Source: Acidimicrobiia bacterium (GTDB lineage: Bacteria > Actinomycetota > Acidimicrobiia > Spongiisociales > UBA5794). Taken from it: a stretch of DNA of 64,000 nucleotides. A program made the position numbers and the translations under genes. The notes beneath the pieces were generated by a model. That model did no database searches. It worked only from the letters and a program-made list of their open reading frames with translations, and was not told where the DNA came from. The first letter of the stretch is position 1. Each line of letters starts with the position of its first letter. The DNA is taken from the NCBI GenBank assembly GCA_026985095.1, contig JALSQW010000012.1, positions 177,810 through 241,809 of the forward strand, in the 5' to 3' direction. Shown here one piece after another: positions 56,773 to 64,000 of this stretch.

Positions 56773-59025
56773 TCAGACCAGTTCCCAGCTCCCCCCTCCG
56801 GCAGGGCGCCACAGGTTATAGACCTCTCCATCCACCGTCAGCCTCGCCTGCCGCACCTCCACCTTCAGCTCGAAGGAGGGCTCACATTTACAGGCCCCGT
56901 GGCCGTCACAGTCCGGGCCACAGTCGCCCCGCTTCATCGTGGCGTGCACCTTCAGGTCGTGCGCCACGTCGGAGTAGATGTCGGCGGTGACCCGTTCGGT
57001 GTTGGGCCACACCGCCACCGGGACGATCGTGCCTGCGTCCATCTGCACGCCCGTCAGCAGAGAAACCCGAAGATCGTCACGGCGGACCACACTGTTCCCC
57101 GACCCGACCTTCGTCGACTCGAAGGTGTCCCGGGGTCGGGTGGCATGGTCGTGGGAGTCGGTCATCGCCAACGGACGGGACGCCTCCATCGCCCTCCGGA
57201 GTCGTTCACCCACCGGCTCGATCTCGTCGACGTCGGAGGCGGCCTCCTCCCCGACCTGGTAGTTGAGGTCCCCGGTGACCATCCCCTCCGCCCATCCGGC
57301 GGCGGTGAACTCGACGGGGCATTCGGGTCCGGGCGCTCCGTTGGTGCATTCGTAGGTGGCCTGGACGAACACCTCCGACTGGCCGCTCAGCCGGTAGGTG
57401 TTCTCGTGGTCGGGACATCCGGCCTGCAATCGCACCTGCACCGACGTCGTCTCCAGATGGGTGAGGTGGGCGGCGAGTTCGGGCCCTTCTTCCAGGGTGC
57501 GCTGCTGATACACCTGGGCGGAGGGTTCGGCGTCGGGGATCCGCCCGGCTTGCTCCCGGGGATCCCCGAGGCCCTGCATCCAGTCGAGCCGTCCCGCCGG
57601 GCCGCTGCGGGCCGACACCCAGCCCCACATCGACGACCCGACGCCCCATCCCAGGTCGGGGATGCGGAGCCGGTCGTCGGGGGACGCCTCCGCCCCCTGG
57701 GGAGAGACGGCATCCTGGCGCCCCTTGATCGCCTCGTCGTGGACGTCGACGACGGTGCTGATCGCCACCTCGTACACGCAGCACTCCTGCCCTTCGGCGG
57801 GCCGCAGCAGCTTCCGGGTACCGCCGTCGGTCACATACAGCGCCCAGTCGCAGCCGCGGCCGTCGTCGGGGTCCTCGGGCGGGGCCGACCCCGGAGGTGG
57901 AGCGGATCCCCGTTCCCGGGTGGTTCGCGACCTCCGGGCGTAGGCGACCGCCCAGATGATCACCGCCACGACAAGGGCACCCACTCCGATCGGGATCAGC
58001 GGGAACGACGACGGTGTGCCCTGTGGCTGGTCGACGGAATCTCCGTCGGGGTCACCGGCGGCGGGGCTCGACGCAGCCGCCACGGTCGTCGAGGTGGTCG
58101 ACGTCGTCGCGGTGGTCGAGGTGGTCGAGGGTGGCGGAGGAGCCACCAGGCTGAGGGTCGCCGGTTCTCCGATGATGAACAGGTCGGTGGAGTCGGCGAC
58201 CGAATCCGACGGCTGGTAGGTGCCTTCGGTGCAGAAGGTGTATCCCCTCACCGCCTCGGGGACGGCGCCACCCAGTTCGTCCTGTGGGATGAAGAAGGAG
58301 ATCTGGTCTCCACCAATACCGATCACCGTGTTCGTCGGGGCCATGTCGAAGAAGCCACCCTCCTGGAGATCCAGGGAGAAGCCGCCGTAGACGTCGCGCC
58401 CGGTGCGGAAGCCGAATGCCCGGTTGGTGTCACGGGCCGGATCGAGGGGGTACTGGTCCAACGGTTCGAACAGCGGCCCCGAACCCTCCTGCAGCCACAC
58501 CACCCATTCGCAGGTCAACGCCAGGTTGACGAACTGGGGGAACGGCCCGGCGGTCCGCATCGTGACGACGAGGGCACCGTCGTCGAAGGCGGAGGGGTCG
58601 TAGTCGTCGGGACAGATCGTTTCCAAGGGGGACTCGGGTGAGGGGCCGTCGACGACACCGCAAAAGGCGCCGAACTCGACCTGCTCCAAGAAGAACTCCG
58701 GCGGAAGGCCGCTCAGCGCCAGACGCACCTCGACGATGTCCCGCTCGGCGGCGAGGTCGAGACCAGGCTCCTCGCCGCTGGAAAACTCGGCGTCTCCCAG
58801 CAGGTCGATGCCCACCCTCGGATCCATGTTGTACTCGGCGATCAGCCTTTTGACCTCCGACTCCATCTCCGCAGCGACCTCCGACGCCCAGAACTCGGCG
58901 AACGCGTCGGGCAGGTCGAAGTCGTCGGAGCCAGAGGCGTCCTGTCCGGCGGCGACCGGCATCGACGCCACCAGCATGGCCAACCCGCCGAGGATCGCCC
59001 CCCACCACAATCTTCCAGTACGCAT
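56773..59025 (-). CDS. Large exported single-pass membrane protein with Cys-containing cytoplasmic part, unknown
   Basis: A 750-residue protein of no recognised family. Signal peptide at 1-27; extracytoplasmic domain at about 28-295 with conserved-looking Cys at 122, 138, 172 and 265; Pro/Thr/Ser linker at 296-340; membrane segment (FPLIPIGVGALVVAVIIWAV) at about 341-360; a basic stop-transfer; then about 390 residues on the other side with many Cys (CC at 415-416; DCGPDCDGHGACKC at about 701-714) and a beta-type C-terminus. GGAGGAGG lies before the ATG at 59025. A 17-bp palindrome 86 bp upstream is shared with the region upstream of the LuxR gene. It may be a sensor or envelope protein. Confidence 0.65.
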   Translation of the reverse strand: MRTGRLWWGAILGGLAMLVASMPVAAGQDASGSDDFDLPDAFAEFWASEVAAEMESEVKRLIAEYNMDPRVGIDLLGDAEFSSGEEPGLDLAAERDIVEVRLALSGLPPEFFLEQVEFGAFCGVVDGPSPESPLETICPDDYDPSAFDDGALVVTMRTAGPFPQFVNLALTCEWVVWLQEGSGPLFEPLDQYPLDPARDTNRAFGFRTGRDVYGGFSLDLQEGGFFDMAPTNTVIGIGGDQISFFIPQDELGGAVPEAVRGYTFCTEGTYQPSDSVADSTDLFIIGEPATLSLVAPPPPSTTSTTATTSTTSTTVAAASSPAAGDPDGDSVDQPQGTPSSFPLIPIGVGALVVAVIIWAVAYARRSRTTRERGSAPPPGSAPPEDPDDGRGCDWALYVTDGGTRKLLRPAEGQECCVYEVAISTVVDVHDEAIKGRQDAVSPQGAEASPDDRLRIPDLGWGVGSSMWGWVSARSGPAGRLDWMQGLGDPREQAGRIPDAEPSAQVYQQRTLEEGPELAAHLTHLETTSVQVRLQAGCPDHENTYRLSGQSEVFVQATYECTNGAPGPECPVEFTAAGWAEGMVTGDLNYQVGEEAASDVDEIEPVGERLRRAMEASRPLAMTDSHDHATRPRDTFESTKVGSGNSVVRRDDLRVSLLTGVQMDAGTIVPVAVWPNTERVTADIYSDVAHDLKVHATMKRGDCGPDCDGHGACKCEPSFELKVEVRQARLTVDGEVYNLWRPAGGGSWELV

Positions 59026-59110
59026 CCTTCGCCTCCTCCATCGACGCGACTCGGCGGACGGCGGCCGTCCGCCCCCCCAAGACCCTGACATCGAACCAAC
59101 CGGCCGGTCG

Positions 59111-59127
59111 TGAGTAGTGGTTGCTCA
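59111..59127. promoter_or_regulatory. 17-bp palindrome, site A
   Basis: TGAGTAGTGGTTGCTCA is an imperfect palindrome (TGAGNA-N5-TNCTCA type). CGGCCGGTCG lies directly before it. The same palindrome with the same GC-rich flank, in the opposite orientation, is at 62254-62270. It is 86 bp upstream of the exported 750-residue protein's start. Confidence 0.7.
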
Positions 59128-59278
59128 TTCGTCGAGGCCGCCGCCGGAGGATCCGGGTCCCGAACCCAGCGTGGCATGACGCCTGGCGGCGACGCTTGGG
59201 GAGGACGAGAATCGGTTCCCTCGCGTCGCGACGCGCATCCACTCACCACGCTCCGTCGCCGTTGACGCCTATTCCCGT

Positions 59279-59321
59279 CCCAGGGCTGGGAACGACCGTG
59301 ACGGTGGTGGCGAACCCTGGG
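59279..59321 (-). terminator. Possible hairpin after the LuxR gene
   Basis: CCCAGGG (59279-59285) and CCCTGGG (59315-59321) are complementary with a 29-base loop, 28 bp past the LuxR stop. The loop is long, so this is a weak call. Confidence 0.3.
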
Positions 59322-59348
59322 CCGGCGTGATTCAGGGGGGCGTGGGCC

Positions 59349-61895
59349 TCACTCGGGGACGTCGACGCCGAGGGCCACCGCCGCCTCCCGGCGGCTCGAC
59401 ACGCCCAACTTCACGTAGGCCCGCTGGAGGAGGTTGTCGACGGTGCGGACCGAGATCGCCAACGCCTCGGCGATCTCACGCGACGGCAACCCGCCGGCGG
59501 CGAGGGTCACCACCTCCCGTTCCCGGTCGGTGAGCGGTGTCGGACCCCGCTCAGACACCAGCCCCGGCGTGGCGACCGACTCGCAGCGGAGCCTGGCGGT
59601 GTCCGCCCTCCGGGCCGCGGCGGCAGCCCTGCGAGCCTCTCGGCGCTTCGTCCAAACCGTCCCCGCCCACGTCCAACACTCCGCCGCCCACAACGCCAAG
59701 CCCGCCTCGTCGAACCAGGTGGCCGCCCCCTCCAACATCTCCCCGTCGTCGCCGACCAGGCCTCGGGCCACCGTGGCCCGAACCCGGTCGAACTCGGTCG
59801 TACCATCGTCGAGTCTTCCCTCCACATGGTGGGCACCGCCCACCCGCACCGCGTCGAACCAGAGTCGACGGGCGGCCGCCCACGACCCCCGCGACGCCTC
59901 CAGATCACCGAGGGCGACGAACCCGGCAGCCACCGAGTCCCGGTCGGAACGACCCAACCTCCGCCAGAGGCGGGCCGCCTCGACGAGGAACCAGAACAGT
60001 CGCTCGTCCCGTTCCCCCAGCTCGTCCACTCCGGCGAGGAGGGCATCCACCTCTCGACCGGCGCCGGTCTGAACGAGGGCATAGGCGGCCCCACCCACGT
60101 ACCAGGAAGCCAGCCCCGGCTGATTCATCCCCGCCTGGATCGCCTCCCCTCGGCGGAACAGCGACACCGCCGATGCCATCGCTCCCCGGTCCAGCTCGAT
60201 CCTCGCCAACAGGAACAGCCACCACGACCGGATGAACGGGGGATGGCGGTCCACCGCCACGTCGTGACCTCCCAACGCCACCTCCGCGGCCGCCTCGGGC
60301 CGACCGGCCTCCAGCAGGGCGAGGGTCCGAGGCAGATCGGGGAAGTCCCGGAACCGGCCGGGCGCCAGACTCGGGTCGGCGGGGTGGCCGTCGAGCTCGT
60401 CGAGATACCCGAGGGCGACGTCCGGGCGTCCCCCGGTCGACGCCACCCAGGCGGAGGTCACGAGCAGCGAGACGCGGTCGGCATGGTCGGGGGGGAGTGC
60501 CGACCGGGCCTCGTCGATACGGCCCATGTTCAGCAGCAGCCATGCGCGGTTGAAGGGCATCCCGTCGGGGTCCTGTCTCAACGCGGCGAGGGCCTCGTCG
60601 CCCCTGCCCAATCCGAAGAAGAGATTCACGGCTCGCTGCACCGCTGCCCTCCGGGCGAGGGGCGGGGCCAGCCCGTCGAGCCGGAAGGACCGGTTCCGCT
60701 CCTCGGCGGCGACGTGCTCACCCGCCTCGTGGAGCATCTGACCCAGCAGCAGCGAACCCTCCACCGACCCGGCGTCGGACGCCGCCTCCGCCAGGCGCCG
60801 GGCGAGACGGAAGTCCCCGGCCTGATAGGCCAGGTGGGCGGCGTCCCCGAGCAACGTCGGCGATGCGCCGTCTCCCGCGCCGAGGCGCCAGGTCGCCAAC
60901 CGGACCACGTCCTCGGGTCGGTTCCCGACCGCCACCGCGTCGGCCAACTCCCCCATCACCCGTCGGCGTCGGGTCGACGACATCGCCCGTGACACCAACT
61001 CGCCGAAGAGGGGATGGGTGAACCGGTAGAGGTCGTCCTCGACCCTGACGACGCCGGCGCGTTCCAGATCGTCGACGGCGTCGGGATGCACCATCGGCGC
61101 CAACACCTCGGCGGGGAGCGTCTCCGCCACCGCCAACACCTCGGCGCAGCGAGTTGCCTCCGGGTCGAGACCGTCGAGCCGCACCTCCAACAGGTCCGAG
61201 AGGGACGCCGGAGCGGGAAGCGATCCGTTCAACACCCACACCCCCCGTTCCTGGATGAGCGCTTCCCGGCGGACCCCTTCGATCGCCAACTCCCGTACGA
61301 ACAGCGGCACACCCGCCGACACCCTCCAGATCCTGCGGACCGCCACGCCGTCGACATCGCCGCCGAGCCCGGCCGCCAACATCTCTGCCACCTCCCGTTC
61401 GGACAAGGGCTGCAGCTCCACCCTGACCAGACCCAGGTCGCGCCACAGCGTGGCGACGTCGATCCCCGCCCCCGTCCGTCGCGTCGCGACGACGAAAACG
61501 AGGCCTTCGACGATCGCCTGCTGTACCACGGCCGAGGACCGGCGATCCAACCGATCCGCGTTGTCGATGGCGAGGACGGTGGGGCGGGGGCGGCGGCGGA
61601 GCTCATCCAGCGCCCGATCGAAGGGGGAGTCGGCACCGACGGAGCCGATCAACCGGGAGAGCGCGGCGTAGGGGACGTCCGCGGTCGCCGCCGTACACAG
61701 CACCACCTCGGTGGGTCGCCCCTCACGGGCGACGGCGGCGACGACCTCTCGAGCCAGCCGAGACTTGCCGATCCCCGGCCCACCGGTGATCAACACTCCG
61801 GGCTCGTCGGCGGCGACCCGCGCCCCGACGAAGGCCAACTCCTCGCGGCGCCCACAAAGCGGCCAGTCGAGCAGGAGTTCCAAGGCGTCGCTCAT
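59349..61895 (-). CDS. Large ATP-binding LuxR-family regulator (LAL type)
   Basis: An 848-residue regulator. The N-terminal ATPase has Walker A TGGPGIGKS (about 37-45) and Walker B TVLAIDNAD. A long alpha-helical TPR-like middle follows (repeats of LARRLAEAASDAG type). The C-terminal helix-turn-helix reads LTDREREVVTLAAGGLPSREIAEALAISVRTVDNLLQRAYVKLGV (about 793-838). The ATG at 61895 begins the conserved WPLCGRREELAFVGARV; the longer upstream frame is low complexity. LAL proteins usually activate nearby genes in response to a ligand. Palindromes A and B flanking it are candidate targets. Confidence 0.87.
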   Translation of the reverse strand: MSDALELLLDWPLCGRREELAFVGARVAADEPGVLITGGPGIGKSRLAREVVAAVAREGRPTEVVLCTAATADVPYAALSRLIGSVGADSPFDRALDELRRRPRPTVLAIDNADRLDRRSSAVVQQAIVEGLVFVVATRRTGAGIDVATLWRDLGLVRVELQPLSEREVAEMLAAGLGGDVDGVAVRRIWRVSAGVPLFVRELAIEGVRREALIQERGVWVLNGSLPAPASLSDLLEVRLDGLDPEATRCAEVLAVAETLPAEVLAPMVHPDAVDDLERAGVVRVEDDLYRFTHPLFGELVSRAMSSTRRRRVMGELADAVAVGNRPEDVVRLATWRLGAGDGASPTLLGDAAHLAYQAGDFRLARRLAEAASDAGSVEGSLLLGQMLHEAGEHVAAEERNRSFRLDGLAPPLARRAAVQRAVNLFFGLGRGDEALAALRQDPDGMPFNRAWLLLNMGRIDEARSALPPDHADRVSLLVTSAWVASTGGRPDVALGYLDELDGHPADPSLAPGRFRDFPDLPRTLALLEAGRPEAAAEVALGGHDVAVDRHPPFIRSWWLFLLARIELDRGAMASAVSLFRRGEAIQAGMNQPGLASWYVGGAAYALVQTGAGREVDALLAGVDELGERDERLFWFLVEAARLWRRLGRSDRDSVAAGFVALGDLEASRGSWAAARRLWFDAVRVGGAHHVEGRLDDGTTEFDRVRATVARGLVGDDGEMLEGAATWFDEAGLALWAAECWTWAGTVWTKRREARRAAAAARRADTARLRCESVATPGLVSERGPTPLTDREREVVTLAAGGLPSREIAEALAISVRTVDNLLQRAYVKLGVSSRREAAVALGVDVPE

Positions 61896-62055
61896 GCCGA
61901 CATGGTGGCCGCGACCGCCCCACGGTGCAACGGGACGGTTCGACCCGGCCACCCGAGAGCACCGGACCGCAAGCCCGCCAACCGGAACGGCGACGACCGG
62001 AGCACCCGACCGGGACGCGAGCCACCTCACCGTCTCTACCCGGTTCGGACAGCGA

Positions 62056-62217
62056 TCAATCCCCCTGAGACTTCGCCTCCGCCAGGGACACGAACGCCTC
62101 CCACGCCTCGACGGGGATGCCGAGGACGGCGGCGATGAGGTGAGGAGGGAGACCGCGACGACGGAGCTCGATATACCGCGCATAGACCTCGGGAAGGGCC
62201 TCGGGTTCGTCCTCCAT
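62056..62217 (-). CDS. Small hypothetical protein
   Basis: A 53-residue frame, MEDEPEALPEVYARYIELRRRGLPPHLIAAVLGIPVEAWEAFVSLAEAKSQGD. It is helical, and RRRGLPPHLIAAVLGIPVEAW resembles a sigma-factor-type helix-turn-helix. Codon third positions are GC-rich as in real genes here. A TACCGT element ends eight bases upstream of the ATG, and palindrome site B is 37 bp upstream. It lies 161 bp before the LuxR gene in the same direction, so the two may be co-transcribed. Confidence 0.5.
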   Translation of the reverse strand: MEDEPEALPEVYARYIELRRRGLPPHLIAAVLGIPVEAWEAFVSLAEAKSQGD

Positions 62218-62253
62218 GGCACACCACGGTACCGGTCGACCTCCCTCCGGCCA

Positions 62254-62270
62254 TGAGCAGTCGCTACTCA
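62254..62270. promoter_or_regulatory. 17-bp palindrome, site B
   Basis: TGAGCAGTCGCTACTCA followed by CCGGCCGGTC. Read on the other strand it nearly repeats site A (59111-59127) and its flank. It is 37 bp upstream of the small gene at 62217, 359 bp upstream of the LuxR gene and 177 bp upstream of the gene at 62447. Confidence 0.7.
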
Positions 62271-62434
62271 CCGGCCGGTCGACGGGATCTCGATCGCCGC
62301 CGGCTACGCTCACGCAGCTCTGGTCGAGCTCCTCGGGTGGCTCCTCGGCGGCGACGACGGGACCGCCGTGACGGCACCGCTCGGTTCGACTCGTTCGATG
62401 AATGGGTTCCCACCGACGATGTGAACTCGGTCGC

Positions 62435-62440
62435 TACACT
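62435..62440 (+). promoter_or_regulatory. -10 element of the NIPSNAP-like gene
   Basis: TACACT ends six bases before the ATG at 62447, with no ribosome site. Confidence 0.5.
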
Positions 62441-62446
62441 CCTCCG

Positions 62447-62800
62447 ATGACACTTATCGAAGTCCGCGACTATCACTACAACCCGGATCGCATGGACGAC
62501 TATCGACGATGGGCAGCCGAGGCCGGGCCTTGGCTTCGTCGGCGGTGGGACATGTCGGGCTTCTGGGTGGACTGCGGCGAGGAGGGTCAGCTGTTCGGTG
62601 CCGACCCTCAGCCTTCGCCCCACGGCGCCGCCAACGTCACCTGGACGATCCGGTGGAGCGACCGGGCGGAGCGAGATGCCGCCTGGGAGGCGCTCTGGGA
62701 AGACGATGAATGGAACGCCCTGTGGGAGCGTCATCCGGGCTTCGAGGGCTACCGCCAGCTCTCCGTTCGCTTCCTCGAGGAGGTGGCGCCCGCTCCGTGA
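62447..62800 (+). CDS. NIPSNAP/ABM-like small protein
   Basis: A 117-residue ferredoxin-like-fold protein: MTLIEVRDYHYNPDRMDDYRRWAAEAGPWLRRRWDMSGFWVDCGEEGQLFGADP, then VTWTIRWSDRAERDAAWEALWEDDEWNALWERHPGFEGY. The spacing of EVRDYHYNP and RWSDRAERDAAWEAL is typical of NIPSNAP-domain proteins. The ATG at 62447 is set by the -10 element; the longer frame from 62402 overlaps the promoter. Function unknown. Confidence 0.75.
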   Translation: MTLIEVRDYHYNPDRMDDYRRWAAEAGPWLRRRWDMSGFWVDCGEEGQLFGADPQPSPHGAANVTWTIRWSDRAERDAAWEALWEDDEWNALWERHPGFEGYRQLSVRFLEEVAPAP

Positions 62801-62943
62801 CGGGGGCGACGGCGGACGGAGGTAGGAGAGCTCTTCCGGTTGGAGCAGGGATCGAGGGGCAGGTGGGGGTCCTGGGATGGGGTCAGGGGCCGCGCCATCG
62901 CCTGCAGCTGTTCATGGCCCTGCGATGGCTCTCGACGTGCCAG

Positions 62944-63243
62944 ATGGGGCGCTACCGTAACGGAGGAGGACGTTGCCGCTCCGACCTGCTCCCGACCGTC
63001 GAATCCCAGTTCACCCGCGACGGCTTGCCCGAGAGGCACGGCGTCGAGTTGCACGTCAGCTCGGATGGTCAGCAGCGGTACGCGACCCGCCGAACCGTGA
63101 CCGGTTGGTGGTTCGCAATCGGCGCGGCCGGGCCACCACCTGACGAATGGATGTACGACGGACCTTGCCCGCCGCGGGGCTTTCCCGCCGCACCGGAATG
63201 GGACCGGTTCGGGTGGGGACCGGCCTCCGTCAACTGGGACTGA
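62944..63243 (+). CDS. Hypothetical protein, start uncertain
   Basis: A frame with strongly GC-rich third positions encodes …DLLPTVESQFTRDGLPERHGVELHVSSDGQQRYATRRTVTGWWFAIGAAGPPPDEWMYDGPCPPRGFPAAPEWDRFGWGPASVNWD. The ATG at 62944 is the last ATG before this conserved-looking part. However, a TACCGT element and a GGAGGAGGA site lie inside the frame just after that ATG with no in-frame ATG or GTG following, so the real start is unclear. No family recognised; possibly the tail of a decayed gene. Confidence 0.4.
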   Translation: MGRYRNGGGRCRSDLLPTVESQFTRDGLPERHGVELHVSSDGQQRYATRRTVTGWWFAIGAAGPPPDEWMYDGPCPPRGFPAAPEWDRFGWGPASVNWD

Positions 63244-63297
63244 CAATCGGAGTGCGCGGAGGCAGTGCCTCGAGCGCACTATTCCAGTTCCCTTCCG

Positions 63298-63327
63298 TTG
63301 CCGTACTTCTAGTCTAAGCTTTATACA
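63298..63327 (+). promoter_or_regulatory. Promoter of the Fic-family gene
   Basis: TTGCCG (63298-63303), an 18-base spacer and TATACA (63322-63327). The surrounding 50 bases are AT-rich for this genome. The Fic ATG follows 32 bases later with GGGAGCCGAAGG in front. Confidence 0.5.
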
Positions 63328-63359
63328 CAACCTTCGCTTATGCTGACGGGAGCCGAAGG

Positions 63360-64000
63360 ATGGCCGAGTACCTGCAGCGACGATGGGAACCCCGATTCGA
63401 GGGGGCAACTCGCCGTGACCGGCGGGGCTGCAGCTACGAGGCCTACCTGCCCGATCCCCTCGTCGGCTGGAACCTGCTCCTCCCCGGCGACCTCGCCGCC
63501 GACATCGCCGACGCCGAAGCCGTCGTCAGGGACCTGAACCAGGCCGGGACGAACCACGTCAGCCTCGAAGGCCTGGCACGGTTCCTGCTGCGAGCAGAGT
63601 CGGTTGCTTCCTCCAAGATCGAAGGCCTCGAGGTCGGCCCACGCCGGCTGGTCGAAGCCGAGGCCGCAATCGCTCGAGGCGGGGAGGTCGCCGATCGCGT
63701 CGCCGTCGAGGTGCTCGGCAACATCGCCGCGATGGAGTCTGCCATCGACCTCGCCACCCACGAAGAGGACTTCTCACTGGCCGACCTCCTGGAGATCCAC
63801 CGTGTACTGATGGAACGCTCACCGAGACCAGACCTCGGAGGAGTCATCCGACGCGCGCAGAACTGGATCGGCGGCAGCTCCTACAACCCCTGCAGCGCGG
63901 TCTTCGTACCACCGCCGCCCGAGTACGTCGAAGATCTCCTCTGGGACCTCGTCGAATACGTGAACGGCGACGAGCACTCGCCCCTCGTTCAAGCCGCCAT
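63360..64000 (+). CDS. Fic-family protein, N-terminal part (runs off the window)
   Basis: The frame is open from the ATG at 63360 to the window end (213 residues). It matches the N-terminal region of Fic proteins: WEPRFEGATRRDRRGCSYEAYLPDPL, then LLRAESVASSKIEGLEVGPRRLVEAE, and DLLEIHRVLMERSPRPDLGGVIRRAQNWIGGSSYNPCSAVFVPPPPEYV. SSKIEG fits the (S/T)xxxE(G/N) inhibitory helix that normally keeps the AMP-transferase inactive. The catalytic HxFx(D/E) motif would lie beyond the window. Fic enzymes modify proteins with AMP and can be toxin-like. Confidence 0.85.
   Translation, partial: MAEYLQRRWEPRFEGATRRDRRGCSYEAYLPDPLVGWNLLLPGDLAADIADAEAVVRDLNQAGTNHVSLEGLARFLLRAESVASSKIEGLEVGPRRLVEAEAAIARGGEVADRVAVEVLGNIAAMESAIDLATHEEDFSLADLLEIHRVLMERSPRPDLGGVIRRAQNWIGGSSYNPCSAVFVPPPPEYVEDLLWDLVEYVNGDEHSPLVQAA

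Larger units (their letters stand above)
59026..59348. other. Intergenic region with hairpins and palindrome
   Basis: These 323 bases hold no gene. They contain an inverted repeat CGGACGG/CCGTCCG about 40 bp upstream of the gene at 59025, the 17-bp palindrome at 59111-59127 and, nearer the LuxR gene, complementary CCCAGGG/CCCTGGG arms. Confidence 0.6.

Overview
The window is about 64 kb of very GC-rich DNA with tightly packed genes, many 4-bp (ATGA) start/stop overlaps, GTG starts and many leaderless-type promoters. Gene content (Tat lipoprotein binding protein, ArsR-controlled MerA, CGNR regulator, large ATPase-LuxR regulator, YtrA-type GntR) fits a free-living aerobic actinobacterium. An acidimicrobial relative is my guess and is not proven by the sequence. 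I saw no rRNA, tRNA, CRISPR array or intact transposase.

Layout. 0-5.4 kb is a mosaic: the end of a TetR regulator, a frameshifted Ca-binding-repeat protein, and a secreted two-cysteine peptide followed by a MacB/FtsX-type ABC pair. These sit between two different direct repeats arranged R1-cargo-R2-R1'-cargo'-R2'. 5.4-14.9 kb is an aerobic benzoate module: benzoate-CoA ligase, a complete Liv-type uptake system, boxC and boxB. boxA and an aldehyde dehydrogenase are not in the window. 14.9-17.6 kb holds a hemerythrin/DUF2249/multi-haem-like membrane protein operon and a transglutaminase-like enzyme. 17.6-22.2 kb is a two-component system facing an ApbE/ferric-reductase-like membrane gene set.

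22-32 kb is mostly amino-acid and central metabolism: a Cys/Met lyase with a divergent Lrp regulator, an MtfA-like peptidase (apparently with an ATC start), a lipoprotein esterase, a nitronate monooxygenase-like protein, a PatB-like lyase, YbaK, two lipoproteins and a 2-oxoacid:ferredoxin oxidoreductase whose beta and gamma parts are fused. 32-42.4 kb is detoxification and transport: arsR-merA, a small membrane protein, a siderophore-interacting protein, a TetR-controlled quinone-reductase operon, a YtrA-type GntR pair, a DinB-like protein and an MFS exporter.

42.4-48.1 kb carries a large glycosidase-like lipoprotein, a six-copy hairpin-rich tandem repeat, a Thr-rich membrane protein and a glycosyltransferase. 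48.1-56.6 kb looks like an accessory catabolic island: a decayed ATPase gene, three consecutive RraA-family genes under an Lrp regulator, a hydrolase, an IS256-type remnant, a dehydrogenase with a degenerate CGNR regulator, and an operon of a small monooxygenase-like protein, a DAP-decarboxylase-like PLP enzyme and an FAD amine oxidase. 56.7-62.8 kb is a possible new regulatory unit: a 750-residue exported transmembrane protein and an 848-residue ATPase-LuxR regulator, with near-identical 17-bp palindromes upstream of the exported gene and upstream of the regulator side. The window ends inside a Fic-family gene.

The strongest leads for something undescribed are the tandem cassette layout at 0.28-5.36 kb, the palindrome-linked unit at 56.8-62.3 kb, the tandem hairpin array at 45.5 kb and the catabolic island at 48.5-56.6 kb.
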